DNA from: Oceanihabitans gracilariae
GTDB lineage: Bacteria > Bacteroidota > Bacteroidia > Flavobacteriales > Flavobacteriaceae
Length of the DNA: 64,000 nt
Assembly: GCF_042684485.1 (NCBI RefSeq)
Contig: NZ_JBHULM010000011.1
Location: 1,240,001-1,304,000 of the forward strand
Direction of reading: 5' to 3'
The notes under the pieces: generated by a model
What the model was told of the DNA's origin: nothing
Seen by the model: only the letters and a program-made list of their open reading frames with translations
The model's database searches: none
In this document: one piece after another, positions 9,798 to 16,928 of the stretch
Position numbering within the stretch: position 1 is the stretch's first letter
Layout: each line of letters opens with the position of its first letter
Made by a program: the position numbers and the translations under genes

Positions 9798-10175
9798 ATG
9801 ACACTTTTTGACACCTTATTCTTTAGCGTTTTTAAGCATTATAAAGATGCCAAAAACAAAAAAGCGAACCAACTAGCAACTGTTTATGTATCGGTTTTAC
9901 AATGTGCTTTACTATTGCTTCTTGGCGTTTTCTTTGCAGGATTTTTTAAGCAAATGAACATGACTACCATGTCGCAAGACAAAGCAATTGTTATATTTAT
10001 TTTAGTAAGTATATTTATTTTCTTTAAAAACTGGATGCAGTACGCAGGACAAAAAAGAAAAGTATTAAATGCTAAAATGCTTAGAAAAAAAACAGCAACA
10101 TATAGTATTTTTATGCTTTGGTTGCTTCCTGTTGCTAGTATTGTTTTAGCAATAATTATTTATCAAGCGGTTTAA
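9798..10175 (+). CDS. Hypothetical membrane protein (125 aa)
   Basis: I do not recognise the family. The protein has three predicted membrane helices (about 28-48, 62-79, 101-122) and a basic loop (KNKKAN near residues 20-25, KRKVLNAKMLRKK near 85-97). There is no signal peptide or enzyme motif. The ATG lies only 21 bases after a terminator T run and no good promoter box is visible, so expression may depend on readthrough or an unrecognised promoter. The next gene is convergent. Confidence 0.7.
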   Translation: MTLFDTLFFSVFKHYKDAKNKKANQLATVYVSVLQCALLLLLGVFFAGFFKQMNMTTMSQDKAIVIFILVSIFIFFKNWMQYAGQKRKVLNAKMLRKKTATYSIFMLWLLPVASIVLAIIIYQAV

Positions 10176-10209
10176 GTTTTCAGTCTATAGTTGGTAGTAT
10201 ACTCTATAA

Positions 10210-11181
10210 TTAAGAGTTTTCTTCTAAAACTACATACACAGGAAAATGATCACTATAACCTCCTTGGTATTTTGTACCAGCGTAGGTTCTATATGGTGAG
10301 CCTTTGTATTTACCTGTAGTAACCTTTAAAAAATCTTCATCAAAAATATTAGCACTTTCGTATTGTAAAGTGTTTTTGTTTTTTTCAAAAAAGTTAGTGG
10401 TAACTAATATTTGATCAAACAAATACCATCTTCTTTGGTGTTTTGTGGTTCCTCTAGTGTAAGAACGCAAAGTTTCCATTGGGTTAAATAAATCAAAAGC
10501 AGTAACTAATCGCTTTATTGTTTTGCTAGAAGGATCATCATTAAAATCGCCAATTACAAGAATTTTAGCATCAGGATCTTGAAGTTTTAAGTTAGAGATA
10601 ATCTCTCCAACTTTATTAGAACCAGCCATTCTTTTATGTTCGGTTTCTTTTTCGCCTTCGCGTCTAGAAGACCAATGGTTTACAATAACATGTATTTTAC
10701 TACCAGCAAGTAAACCTGTAACTAACAAAATATCTCTAGTATAATCAGGTAAACCTTTGTCGTTATACAATTCTAACGAAAATACTGTAGAGCTTTCAAC
10801 CGTAAAAACAGTGGTGTCATAAAGTAAAGCAACATCAATTCCGCGTTCATCTTTAGAGTCGTAATGCACAAAATCATAATTGCAATTTTTTAAATGTTTA
10901 GTGGCAATTAATCCTTTTAAAACAGTAGCGTTTTCTACTTCGGCTAAACCTACAAGTGCAGGATGTTTTCCGTTTTCTTTTCTTCCTATATTAGAAATAA
11001 CATAGCTTAACTTTCTTAATTTGTTTTGATACCTTTTTAATGTCCAACGTTTATTAGCCGTTGGTAACATATCATTATCATATTTCTTTTCTTCATCAAA
11101 AATATCAAACAAATTTTCAGTGTTATAAAAAGCTATAGTATGTAATTTGGTGTTCACAGAAATATCAGAAAAAGCATTCAT
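10210..11181 (-). CDS. EEP-family phosphodiesterase/nuclease without signal peptide
   Basis: The 323-residue protein is a paralogue of the exported enzyme at 4265. It keeps the NTENLFD, AEVEN, GIDVALLY, NHWSSR, GDFNDDP and YSDHFPVY motifs in the same order, so the metal-dependent active site is intact. Unlike the paralogue it has no hydrophobic N-terminus: it starts MNAFSDISVN and enters the catalytic domain at once, so it is probably cytoplasmic. The start codon lies within a tetranucleotide repeat of overlapping ATGs. Only the ATG at 11181 is in frame, and no ATG-started signal-peptide frame exists upstream. The substrate is unknown; the pairing suggests an intracellular step acting on products of the exported enzyme. 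Confidence 0.87.
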   Translation of the reverse strand: MNAFSDISVNTKLHTIAFYNTENLFDIFDEEKKYDNDMLPTANKRWTLKRYQNKLRKLSYVISNIGRKENGKHPALVGLAEVENATVLKGLIATKHLKNCNYDFVHYDSKDERGIDVALLYDTTVFTVESSTVFSLELYNDKGLPDYTRDILLVTGLLAGSKIHVIVNHWSSRREGEKETEHKRMAGSNKVGEIISNLKLQDPDAKILVIGDFNDDPSSKTIKRLVTAFDLFNPMETLRSYTRGTTKHQRRWYLFDQILVTTNFFEKNKNTLQYESANIFDEDFLKVTTGKYKGSPYRTYAGTKYQGGYSDHFPVYVVLEENS

Positions 11182-11194
11182 TCATTCATTCATT
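11175..11194. repeat. Five tandem CATT units at EEP gene start
   Basis: The plus strand shows five perfect copies of CATT, giving overlapping ATGA units on the coding strand. The start codon of the minus-strand EEP gene at 11181 is inside this tract. Copy-number slippage would change the leader and the number of decoy ATGs but not the frame of the real start. Confidence 0.85.
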
Positions 11195-11357
11195 ATAGTT
11201 ATTCGGTTTGCAATATATGCAGTATACCACTTTATTAAATACGCTGGTGTTATGGTAATAGAGTTAAAAATAGAAGTAAAATGGGTGTCTATTTTTAATG
11301 TAAATAACGTATTTATCTTTCGTCAAAAATATAAAAATTAAACTGCTTACAATTCAT

Positions 11358-11365
11358 TAACTTTG
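11358..11365 (+). promoter_or_regulatory. Promoter -7 box of hflX
   Basis: TAACTTTG matches TAnnTTTG, 16 bases before the ATG at 11382. A second, weaker box TAATTTTA at 11371-11378 lies 3 bases before the ATG. Confidence 0.5.
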
Positions 11366-11381
11366 TACTTTAATTTTACGT

Positions 11382-12599
11382 ATGCTAGAGAAAAAAAATA
11401 TAGAGCTTGAAAAAGCAGTTTTAATAGGAGTAATTACTAAAAGTCAAGATGAAGACAAGTCTAAAGAATATTTAGATGAGTTAGAGTTTTTAACCTACAC
11501 AGCAGGTGGTGAAGTTTTAAAACGCTTTACCCAAAAAATGGATATGCCAAATCCTAAAACCTTTATAGGTACAGGAAAGATGGAAGACGTGCGCAAATTC
11601 ATTGAAGAGAATGAAGTAGGTACTGCTATTTTTGATGACGAACTCTCTGCAGCGCAAGAACGAAATATTAGTAAAATCTTAGAGTGTAAAGTGCTAGATA
11701 GAACCAATCTTATTCTAGATATTTTTGCACAAAGAGCACAAACTAGTTATGCTAGAACGCAAGTAGAATTAGCACAATGCCAATATTTATTACCTCGTTT
11801 AAAAGGAATGTGGACACACCTGGAAAGACAAAAAGGGGGAATTGGAATGCGTGGACCTGGAGAAACAGAAATTGAAACCGATAGACGTATTGTAAGAGAT
11901 AGAATATCTTTATTAAAAGACAAAATAAAAACCATAGACAAACAAATGTCTGTGCAAAGAGGTAATCGTGGACACATGGTACGTGTTGCACTTGTTGGGT
12001 ATACCAACGTTGGTAAATCTACCTTAATGAATGTTATTAGTAAAAGTAAGGTCTTTGCAGAAAATAAGTTATTTGCAACGCTAGACACCACAGTACGTAA
12101 AGTAGTAATACAAAATTTACCTTTTTTATTAAGTGATACTGTTGGTTTTATACGTAAACTACCAACACAATTAGTAGAGAGTTTTAAAAGTACACTAGAC
12201 GAGGTTAGAGAAGCAGATTTGCTTTTACATGTTGTAGATATTTCGCATCCTAATTTTGAAGAACACATAGAATCTGTAAACAAAATTTTAGGTGAAATAG
12301 ACAGTACAGACAAACCTATGATTATGGTTTTTAATAAAATTGATGCCTATAAAGCAGAACCTTTTGATGAAACCGATTTAATTGCAGAACGTACCGAAGA
12401 GCATTACTCTTTAGCAGAATGGAAAAACACCTGGATGCATAGAGTAGGTAAAAACAATGCTTTGTTTATTTCTGCATTAAATAAAAAGAATATAGAAGAA
12501 TTTAAAAAACGCGTGTATAATGAGGTTCGTGAAATTCATGTTACTCGTTTTCCGTATAACCATTTTCTATATCCTGATTATTCTGAAGAGGAAGAATAA
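11382..12599 (+). CDS. hflX: Ribosome-associated GTPase HflX
   Basis: HflX binds 50S and 70S ribosomes and splits stalled or hibernating ribosomes during stress, using GTP. The 405-residue protein has the N-terminal HflX domain with GTGKMEDV and the glycine-rich GGIGMRGPGETEIETDRR segment, then a G domain with GYTNVGKS (G1), TLDTT (G2), DTVGF (G3), NKID (G4) and SALN (G5). Length and domain order are normal for the family. The gene has its own promoter box and is followed after 61 bases by a penicillin-binding protein gene on the same strand. Confidence 0.97.
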   Translation: MLEKKNIELEKAVLIGVITKSQDEDKSKEYLDELEFLTYTAGGEVLKRFTQKMDMPNPKTFIGTGKMEDVRKFIEENEVGTAIFDDELSAAQERNISKILECKVLDRTNLILDIFAQRAQTSYARTQVELAQCQYLLPRLKGMWTHLERQKGGIGMRGPGETEIETDRRIVRDRISLLKDKIKTIDKQMSVQRGNRGHMVRVALVGYTNVGKSTLMNVISKSKVFAENKLFATLDTTVRKVVIQNLPFLLSDTVGFIRKLPTQLVESFKSTLDEVREADLLLHVVDISHPNFEEHIESVNKILGEIDSTDKPMIMVFNKIDAYKAEPFDETDLIAERTEEHYSLAEWKNTWMHRVGKNNALFISALNKKNIEEFKKRVYNEVREIHVTRFPYNHFLYPDYSEEEE

Positions 12600-12660
12600 C
12601 TATTTCTTTGCACAATACTATTTTTAACAAATAATTCAAGATTTTTTACGTTTCAATACT

Positions 12661-14913
12661 ATGCAAAAAATACTAGCATTGATGAAAAAAAAATGGATTA
12701 AGTGGCCTTTGCTAGCTATTGCTGCAGGAATACTTTTTGTAATTGGCTTATACGCAAGTGTGTATTTAGGTGTTTTCGGAAAATTACCAACAAATGCTAC
12801 ATTGGCTTCTTTAAAACAAGCCGAAGCTACACAAATACTAGATGCTAACCAGAAACTCATAGGTAAATACTTTATCTATGATAGACAACCATTAAAATAT
12901 GCAGACTTACCAAAACACCTTATTGATGCTTTAGTTGCTACAGAAGATGTTCGTTTTTATGAGCATGATGGAGTAGATAATATAAGCCTGCTTCGTGTGT
13001 TTTTTAAAACCATACTTTTACAAGATAGGTCGTCTGGAGGAGGTAGTACCATCACTTTGCAGTTGGCTAAAAATATTTTCGGAAGAAAAGACTATGTGTT
13101 TTTAAGTATGCTTATTAATAAATTCAAAGAATCTATTATTGCTAAGCGAATGGAAAATATATACTCTAAAAAAGAAATTCTTACACAGTATTTTAATACA
13201 GTTCCGTTTCCAGATAACACCTATGGTATAGAAAGTGCTTCGCAAAAGTTTTTTAATAAATCGGCAACAGCATTAACAATATCAGAAGCTGCAACACTAG
13301 TAGGAAGCTTAAAAGCCAATAATAGTTACAACCCAAGATTACATGTAAAACGCAGTCAAGCACGAAGAGATGTAGTACTTAATCAAATGGTTAAATACAA
13401 CTACTTAACTAGTGCAAAGGCACAAGAGATACAACAAGAAGACATTAGCATAGATTATCAATCTTTTAATCATGATTTAGGTGTAGCTCCTTATTTTCGC
13501 GAACAAGTAAAAAAAGAACTAGCCACTATTTTAAAAGATTATAAAAAAGAAAATGGCGAAGCGTATGATATTTATAACGATGGATTAATTGTACACACTA
13601 CCTTAGATTATACCATGCAAACCCTTGCGGAAGATGCAATGAAAGAGCATTTAACAGCTTTGCAAAAAGCTTTTGAAAAATCTTATGGTAAAAACGCTCC
13701 TTGGAAAACCAATAAAGCACTAATAGATAAAGCTATAAAAAAATCACCTATCTATAAAAGCTATAAAAAAGCAGGTTTAACAGAAGCTCAAATAGAACAA
13801 AAATTAGCAGAAAAGCAGGATATCGAGCTTTTTGAGTGGCAAGAAAATACTACCAAAAACATATCTATTAAAGATAGCTTACAGCATTATTTAAAGTTTT
13901 TAAACACAGGAATGATTGCTATAGACCCAGAAACAGGAGCTGTAAAAAGTTATATTGGTGGTATAGACTATCGTTATTTTAAATACGATCATATTTCACA
14001 AAGCCAACGTCAAGTTGGTTCTACTTTTAAGCCCTTTGTGTATACAGCAGCAATAGAAAATGGCATGGAGCCTTGTACTTATTTTTCTGTAAAACCAATT
14101 ACCTATACCAATTATAAAAACTGGACACCAACAAATTCTGGAGCTCAAGAAGAAGACCCATTTTTAAATTATAACCTTGAACGCGCTTTAAGCACCTCTG
14201 TAAATACTATTGCTGTAAAAGTGCTACAAGAAGTAGGTATACAAAATGTGCTAACACAAGTAAAAAAGTTAGGCATAGAAAAAGAACTACCAAACCAACC
14301 TTCAATAGCATTAGGTGTAGCAGAAATAAACATCAAAGATTTGGCAGGAGCCTATGCAAGCTATGTAAACAATAGCAAAGCAGTAAAGCCATATTATATT
14401 ACAAAAATTGAAGACAAAAACGGAAAGGAAATAGTCGCTTTTAAGCCACAAAAAACAACTTCTAAAGCATATAGCGATTTCACCAGACAAGTGCTGTTAG
14501 AAATGATGAAATCTACCGTAAATAAAGGTACAGCAACTAGATTAAGAACAACCTATCAATTAAAAAACGACATTGCAGGAAAAACAGGAACCACGCAAGA
14601 CAATAAAGACGGTTGGTTTGTTGGTATTACACCTAAATTGGTAACCATAAACTGGGTAGGAAATGACAATTACAATATAGGATTTAAAACCACAGGAATG
14701 GGACAAGGTGCAAATTCTGCCTTACCAATATTTGCTAAGTTCTACCAAAAATTAAATGCAGATGCTAGGTTTAATTCCATAACCAAAAGCCATTTTGAAA
14801 GCGCATCTACAGAAGTTTTAGAAGCCCTGAATTGTAATCCAGAAAAACGCGATGGTTTTATAAAAAGACTGTTTGGCAACAAGAAGAAAAACAAAAAGTT
14901 TAAAAGTAATTAG
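12661..14913 (+). CDS. Class A penicillin-binding protein (PBP1A type)
   Basis: This bifunctional enzyme polymerises and cross-links peptidoglycan at the inner membrane. A short cytoplasmic tail and one membrane helix (about 14-37) precede a GT51 transglycosylase domain with Glu95 in ATEDVRFYEHDG and the GGGSTITLQLAKN motif. The transpeptidase domain has STFK (Ser454, Lys457), SVN (513-515) and KTG (641-643), so both active sites are intact. The C-terminus is basic. The ATG at 12661 is used; an internal ATG at 12682 is a possible alternative. No T-rich terminator hairpin follows. Confidence 0.96.
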   Translation: MQKILALMKKKWIKWPLLAIAAGILFVIGLYASVYLGVFGKLPTNATLASLKQAEATQILDANQKLIGKYFIYDRQPLKYADLPKHLIDALVATEDVRFYEHDGVDNISLLRVFFKTILLQDRSSGGGSTITLQLAKNIFGRKDYVFLSMLINKFKESIIAKRMENIYSKKEILTQYFNTVPFPDNTYGIESASQKFFNKSATALTISEAATLVGSLKANNSYNPRLHVKRSQARRDVVLNQMVKYNYLTSAKAQEIQQEDISIDYQSFNHDLGVAPYFREQVKKELATILKDYKKENGEAYDIYNDGLIVHTTLDYTMQTLAEDAMKEHLTALQKAFEKSYGKNAPWKTNKALIDKAIKKSPIYKSYKKAGLTEAQIEQKLAEKQDIELFEWQENTTKNISIKDSLQHYLKFLNTGMIAIDPETGAVKSYIGGIDYRYFKYDHISQSQRQVGSTFKPFVYTAAIENGMEPCTYFSVKPITYTNYKNWTPTNSGAQEEDPFLNYNLERALSTSVNTIAVKVLQEVGIQNVLTQVKKLGIEKELPNQPSIALGVAEINIKDLAGAYASYVNNSKAVKPYYITKIEDKNGKEIVAFKPQKTTSKAYSDFTRQVLLEMMKSTVNKGTATRLRTTYQLKNDIAGKTGTTQDNKDGWFVGITPKLVTINWVGNDNYNIGFKTTGMGQGANSALPIFAKFYQKLNADARFNSITKSHFESASTEVLEALNCNPEKRDGFIKRLFGNKKKNKKFKSN

Positions 14914-14935
14914 TACTCTTTTTATAATTTTTAGG

Positions 14936-15100
14936 GCAATTTGCTTTTGCTGAAAAAGCAAAAGCAACCAGGCTTTACACTATATCTTTTTAAAACAGTA
15001 TTACTTATAGTTTGTTAGGTGCTACTATCTTTGTTAGGTGTTATACTAAAGGTCATTATACTTTACATTTTAAAAAGGATGCCGTTGCAATCCTTATTGC
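14936..15100. repeat. Expanded copy of REP-like palindromic repeat
   Basis: The left part (hairpin, then CAGGCTTTACACTATATC and a T run) and the right part (an A run, then GGATGCCGTTGCAATCCTT) each align with the element at 35201-35294. The two halves are separated here by about 75 bases of unrelated sequence instead of a short palindrome. GCAAT at 14936-14940 and ATTGC at 15096-15100 are inverted at the ends. Confidence 0.6.
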
Positions 15101-15154
15101 AGCTAATCCTGTATGTTTATAGTTAGCATAAATAATAATATAATTTGTTAGGTG
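15011..15154 (+). repeat. Three direct copies of TTTGTTAGGTG
   Basis: Exact 11-base copies lie at 15011-15021, 15030-15040 and 15144-15154. The middle copy is preceded by TATC, giving a full TAnnTTTG promoter box at 15026-15033. The spacing is irregular, so this is not a CRISPR array. Confidence 0.8.
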
Positions 15155-15200
15155 TGTTTTTAAGCTTGAAAAGGCGCTTTGCTACAATATAGTATAAAAC

Positions 15201-15231
15201 AAAAAACGCGCTTCTTTTGAAGCACGTTTTT
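15201..15231 (-). terminator. Terminator of DUF3078 gene
   Basis: AAAAACGCGCTTC pairs with GAAGCACGTTTTT across a TTTT loop with one wobble pair. It lies 30 bases after the minus-strand stop codon at 15261. T runs on both strands mean it could also stop plus-strand transcripts. Confidence 0.85.
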
Positions 15232-15260
15232 AATAGTGTAATTTTTCTTTTTCTAATACT

Positions 15261-16235
15261 TTAGAAACCGTAGTTAAATCCTAAACCAAAAGCTTCTCTA
15301 ATTTGAAAACCGTTGCTGTTTGCATTGTCATCATAGATTGCTTGAAATACAAAGTTAGCAGAAATGTATTTGTTTATAGACATACCAAGGTTCATAGTAT
15401 AGTCGATATCTACATTTTGAGGATCTTCTAAATAGTTTGTGTATAATGCTAAGATGTTTTCCATAGCAATATTTTTTAGTAAGTTTAATTTGTAGTATCC
15501 TCTTAAGGCAGCACCTAATTCAAAACGAGTACTATCACCAGCTTCAACACCAAAGTATCCACCAGCATCATTAAACTGAGCATCTGTTAATCCAAGAGCA
15601 GCAGCATCTGTATACTCATCATGTACTATAATTAATTTTGCAGCAGCAGGAGAAATCATAACGTTTAAGTTATCTGATTTTTTCCAAAACATACCAGGAC
15701 CAGCTTGAAAATAAGCAGGTGAGAAAAAGTGAGTGTTACCATCTGCACCTCTATCTAATTGTGTTTTTGCATTAAAGTATGCAGAGTAAAACCAATTAGC
15801 GCTAGCTTTTTTACCAGCTAAAGAGTTTAATTCTATTCTGTCATTTGACTTTGTAAAATTCTCATCTCCTTTGTTTTTTAATACTCCATAATCAACAATA
15901 AGTTTGTTGTCCCAGATGTAATCTCCTTTAATTAAGTTTGCATCGTAGTTGATTAATAAGTTAGCAGCAGTATTACCAATACCTCCACCAGTCCATTCGT
16001 TGTTGAATGCAGATTGGTTAAAAGTTACTAATATATTACCACCTGTTCTCCAACCTGGTAAAGCATCAATTTGTGCTTGTAAAGCATTAGCTTCTGCTTG
16101 TGCAGCATCAGCAATTGCTTGCTTTTCTGCTTTCTTTGCAGCTAATTCTTCTTTTGTTAAATTGTTTTCATCTGTCTGTGCGTTTACTGAAGCTACTCCA
16201 ATAAATAACGCTACTAATAAAAAGATTTTTTTCAT
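15261..16235 (-). CDS. DUF3078 family outer-membrane protein
   Basis: The 324-residue protein has a signal peptide (residues 1-19, ending VNAQ), a charged alanine-rich helical stretch (about 27-58), and then a domain of alternating beta strands ending in LGFNYGF. This architecture fits DUF3078, an outer-membrane barrel-like family common in Bacteroidota with no established function. The mature start contains the family-typical GWRTGGNILVTFNQ segment. It has its own promoter box and terminator, so it is probably transcribed separately from the DUF2480 gene just upstream. Confidence 0.88.
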   Translation of the reverse strand: MKKIFLLVALFIGVASVNAQTDENNLTKEELAAKKAEKQAIADAAQAEANALQAQIDALPGWRTGGNILVTFNQSAFNNEWTGGGIGNTAANLLINYDANLIKGDYIWDNKLIVDYGVLKNKGDENFTKSNDRIELNSLAGKKASANWFYSAYFNAKTQLDRGADGNTHFFSPAYFQAGPGMFWKKSDNLNVMISPAAAKLIIVHDEYTDAAALGLTDAQFNDAGGYFGVEAGDSTRFELGAALRGYYKLNLLKNIAMENILALYTNYLEDPQNVDIDYTMNLGMSINKYISANFVFQAIYDDNANSNGFQIREAFGLGFNYGF

Positions 16236-16258
16236 TTTGATTGTTTTTTTTGAACGCG

Positions 16259-16266
16259 CAAAATTA
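16259..16266 (-). promoter_or_regulatory. Promoter -7 box of DUF3078 gene
   Basis: On the minus strand 16266 to 16259 reads TAATTTTG, a full TAnnTTTG match, 23 bases before the ATG at 16235. Confidence 0.5.
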
Positions 16267-16330
16267 AGTATTAAGCGAACAATTGTTTACATGGTTGTTA
16301 GTATTTTCTTAGTAAAATAGACAAAGCAAC

Positions 16331-16849
16331 CTATTTTGCCGATGAAGTACTTTTATATAGAGGGACAGAAGAACATGCTTCACCAAACATAATAGATTTT
16401 GCAATAGGTTTTAACTTATTAGTAATCATTATGTATGCGCTTGATGGAACAGGTTTTTTTGAACATCCTTTAATAATTATTGGTTTGTTTTTAAAAGAAC
16501 TAACATCTAAAGTATATATAATGTCTTGGTACAAAGAAGTCTCTAAGGTTTCTAAGGTTCCTAAAACAGTTTTTTTAGCAAAAGGTGCTAATTGAATTGT
16601 TAATAACATATATGCCCAATCTGGCACTATAGCATCTGTAGTACAAGTTAAAGCCACAAAAGCATCTTGGTATTGAGACCAATCATGCTCTTTTACTAAA
16701 GCTCTAAAGTCTTTTTCACGTAATACAAAACCTTCATAAAGCCAGTCTTTAATATCAAAGAGGATGCGTTTTCCTTGCGGATAATAATCTTCTAAATCAA
16801 AAACTTCTAGTTTGCTATTTGCAACGCGGTTTATAATTTCTTCTGCCAT
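16331..16849 (-). CDS. DUF2480 family protein
   Basis: The 172-residue soluble protein matches the DUF2480 pattern known in Bacteroidota: an N-terminal EEIINRVANSKL segment, DWLYEGFVLREKDFR, and a C-terminal FGEACSSVPLYK with cysteine. No signal peptide is present, so it is cytoplasmic. Three cysteines (TCTT, GCSK, EACS) and its place at the tail of an iron-sulfur assembly block suggest a link to Fe-S metabolism, but this is inference from neighbours. No catalytic motif is recognised. Confidence 0.85.
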   Translation of the reverse strand: MAEEIINRVANSKLEVFDLEDYYPQGKRILFDIKDWLYEGFVLREKDFRALVKEHDWSQYQDAFVALTCTTDAIVPDWAYMLLTIQLAPFAKKTVLGTLETLETSLYQDIIYTLDVSSFKNKPIIIKGCSKKPVPSSAYIMITNKLKPIAKSIMFGEACSSVPLYKSTSSAK

Positions 16850-16928
16850 AGTACTAATATACGTGTTTTTAAATTATTTGTTGTAAGTGGGTTTTAAAGG
16901 AATTCTTTAAAATAATGAATGTGTATGC

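Larger units (their letters stand above)
14914..15260. other. 347-base intergenic region with repeats
   Basis: No credible gene is visible. The region holds an 11-bp inverted repeat with a 5-base loop at 14941-14967 (TTGCTTTTGCT with AGCAAAAGCAA) that lacks a T run. It also holds a degenerate copy of the palindromic repeat found at 35201-35294, three exact copies of TTTGTTAGGTG, and the terminator at 15201-15231. Confidence 0.75.

Noticed and set aside
11175..11194. On/off phase variation by frameshift at the CATT repeat
   Set aside because: The in-frame ATG is at the downstream edge of the tract, so changing copy number cannot shift the coding frame.
11147..11341. A 64-residue plus-strand frame overlapping the start of the EEP gene
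   Set aside because: It covers the CATT repeat and the EEP N-terminus, has no recognisable domain, and contains no signal of independent expression.
11747..12313. A 188-residue frame antisense to hflX
   Set aside because: It is serine-, leucine- and threonine-rich as expected from the complement of a conserved gene, with no motif of its own.
15011..15154. CRISPR-like array from repeated TTTGTTAGGTG
   Set aside because: Only three 11-base copies with spacings of 8 and 103 bases, and no cas genes.
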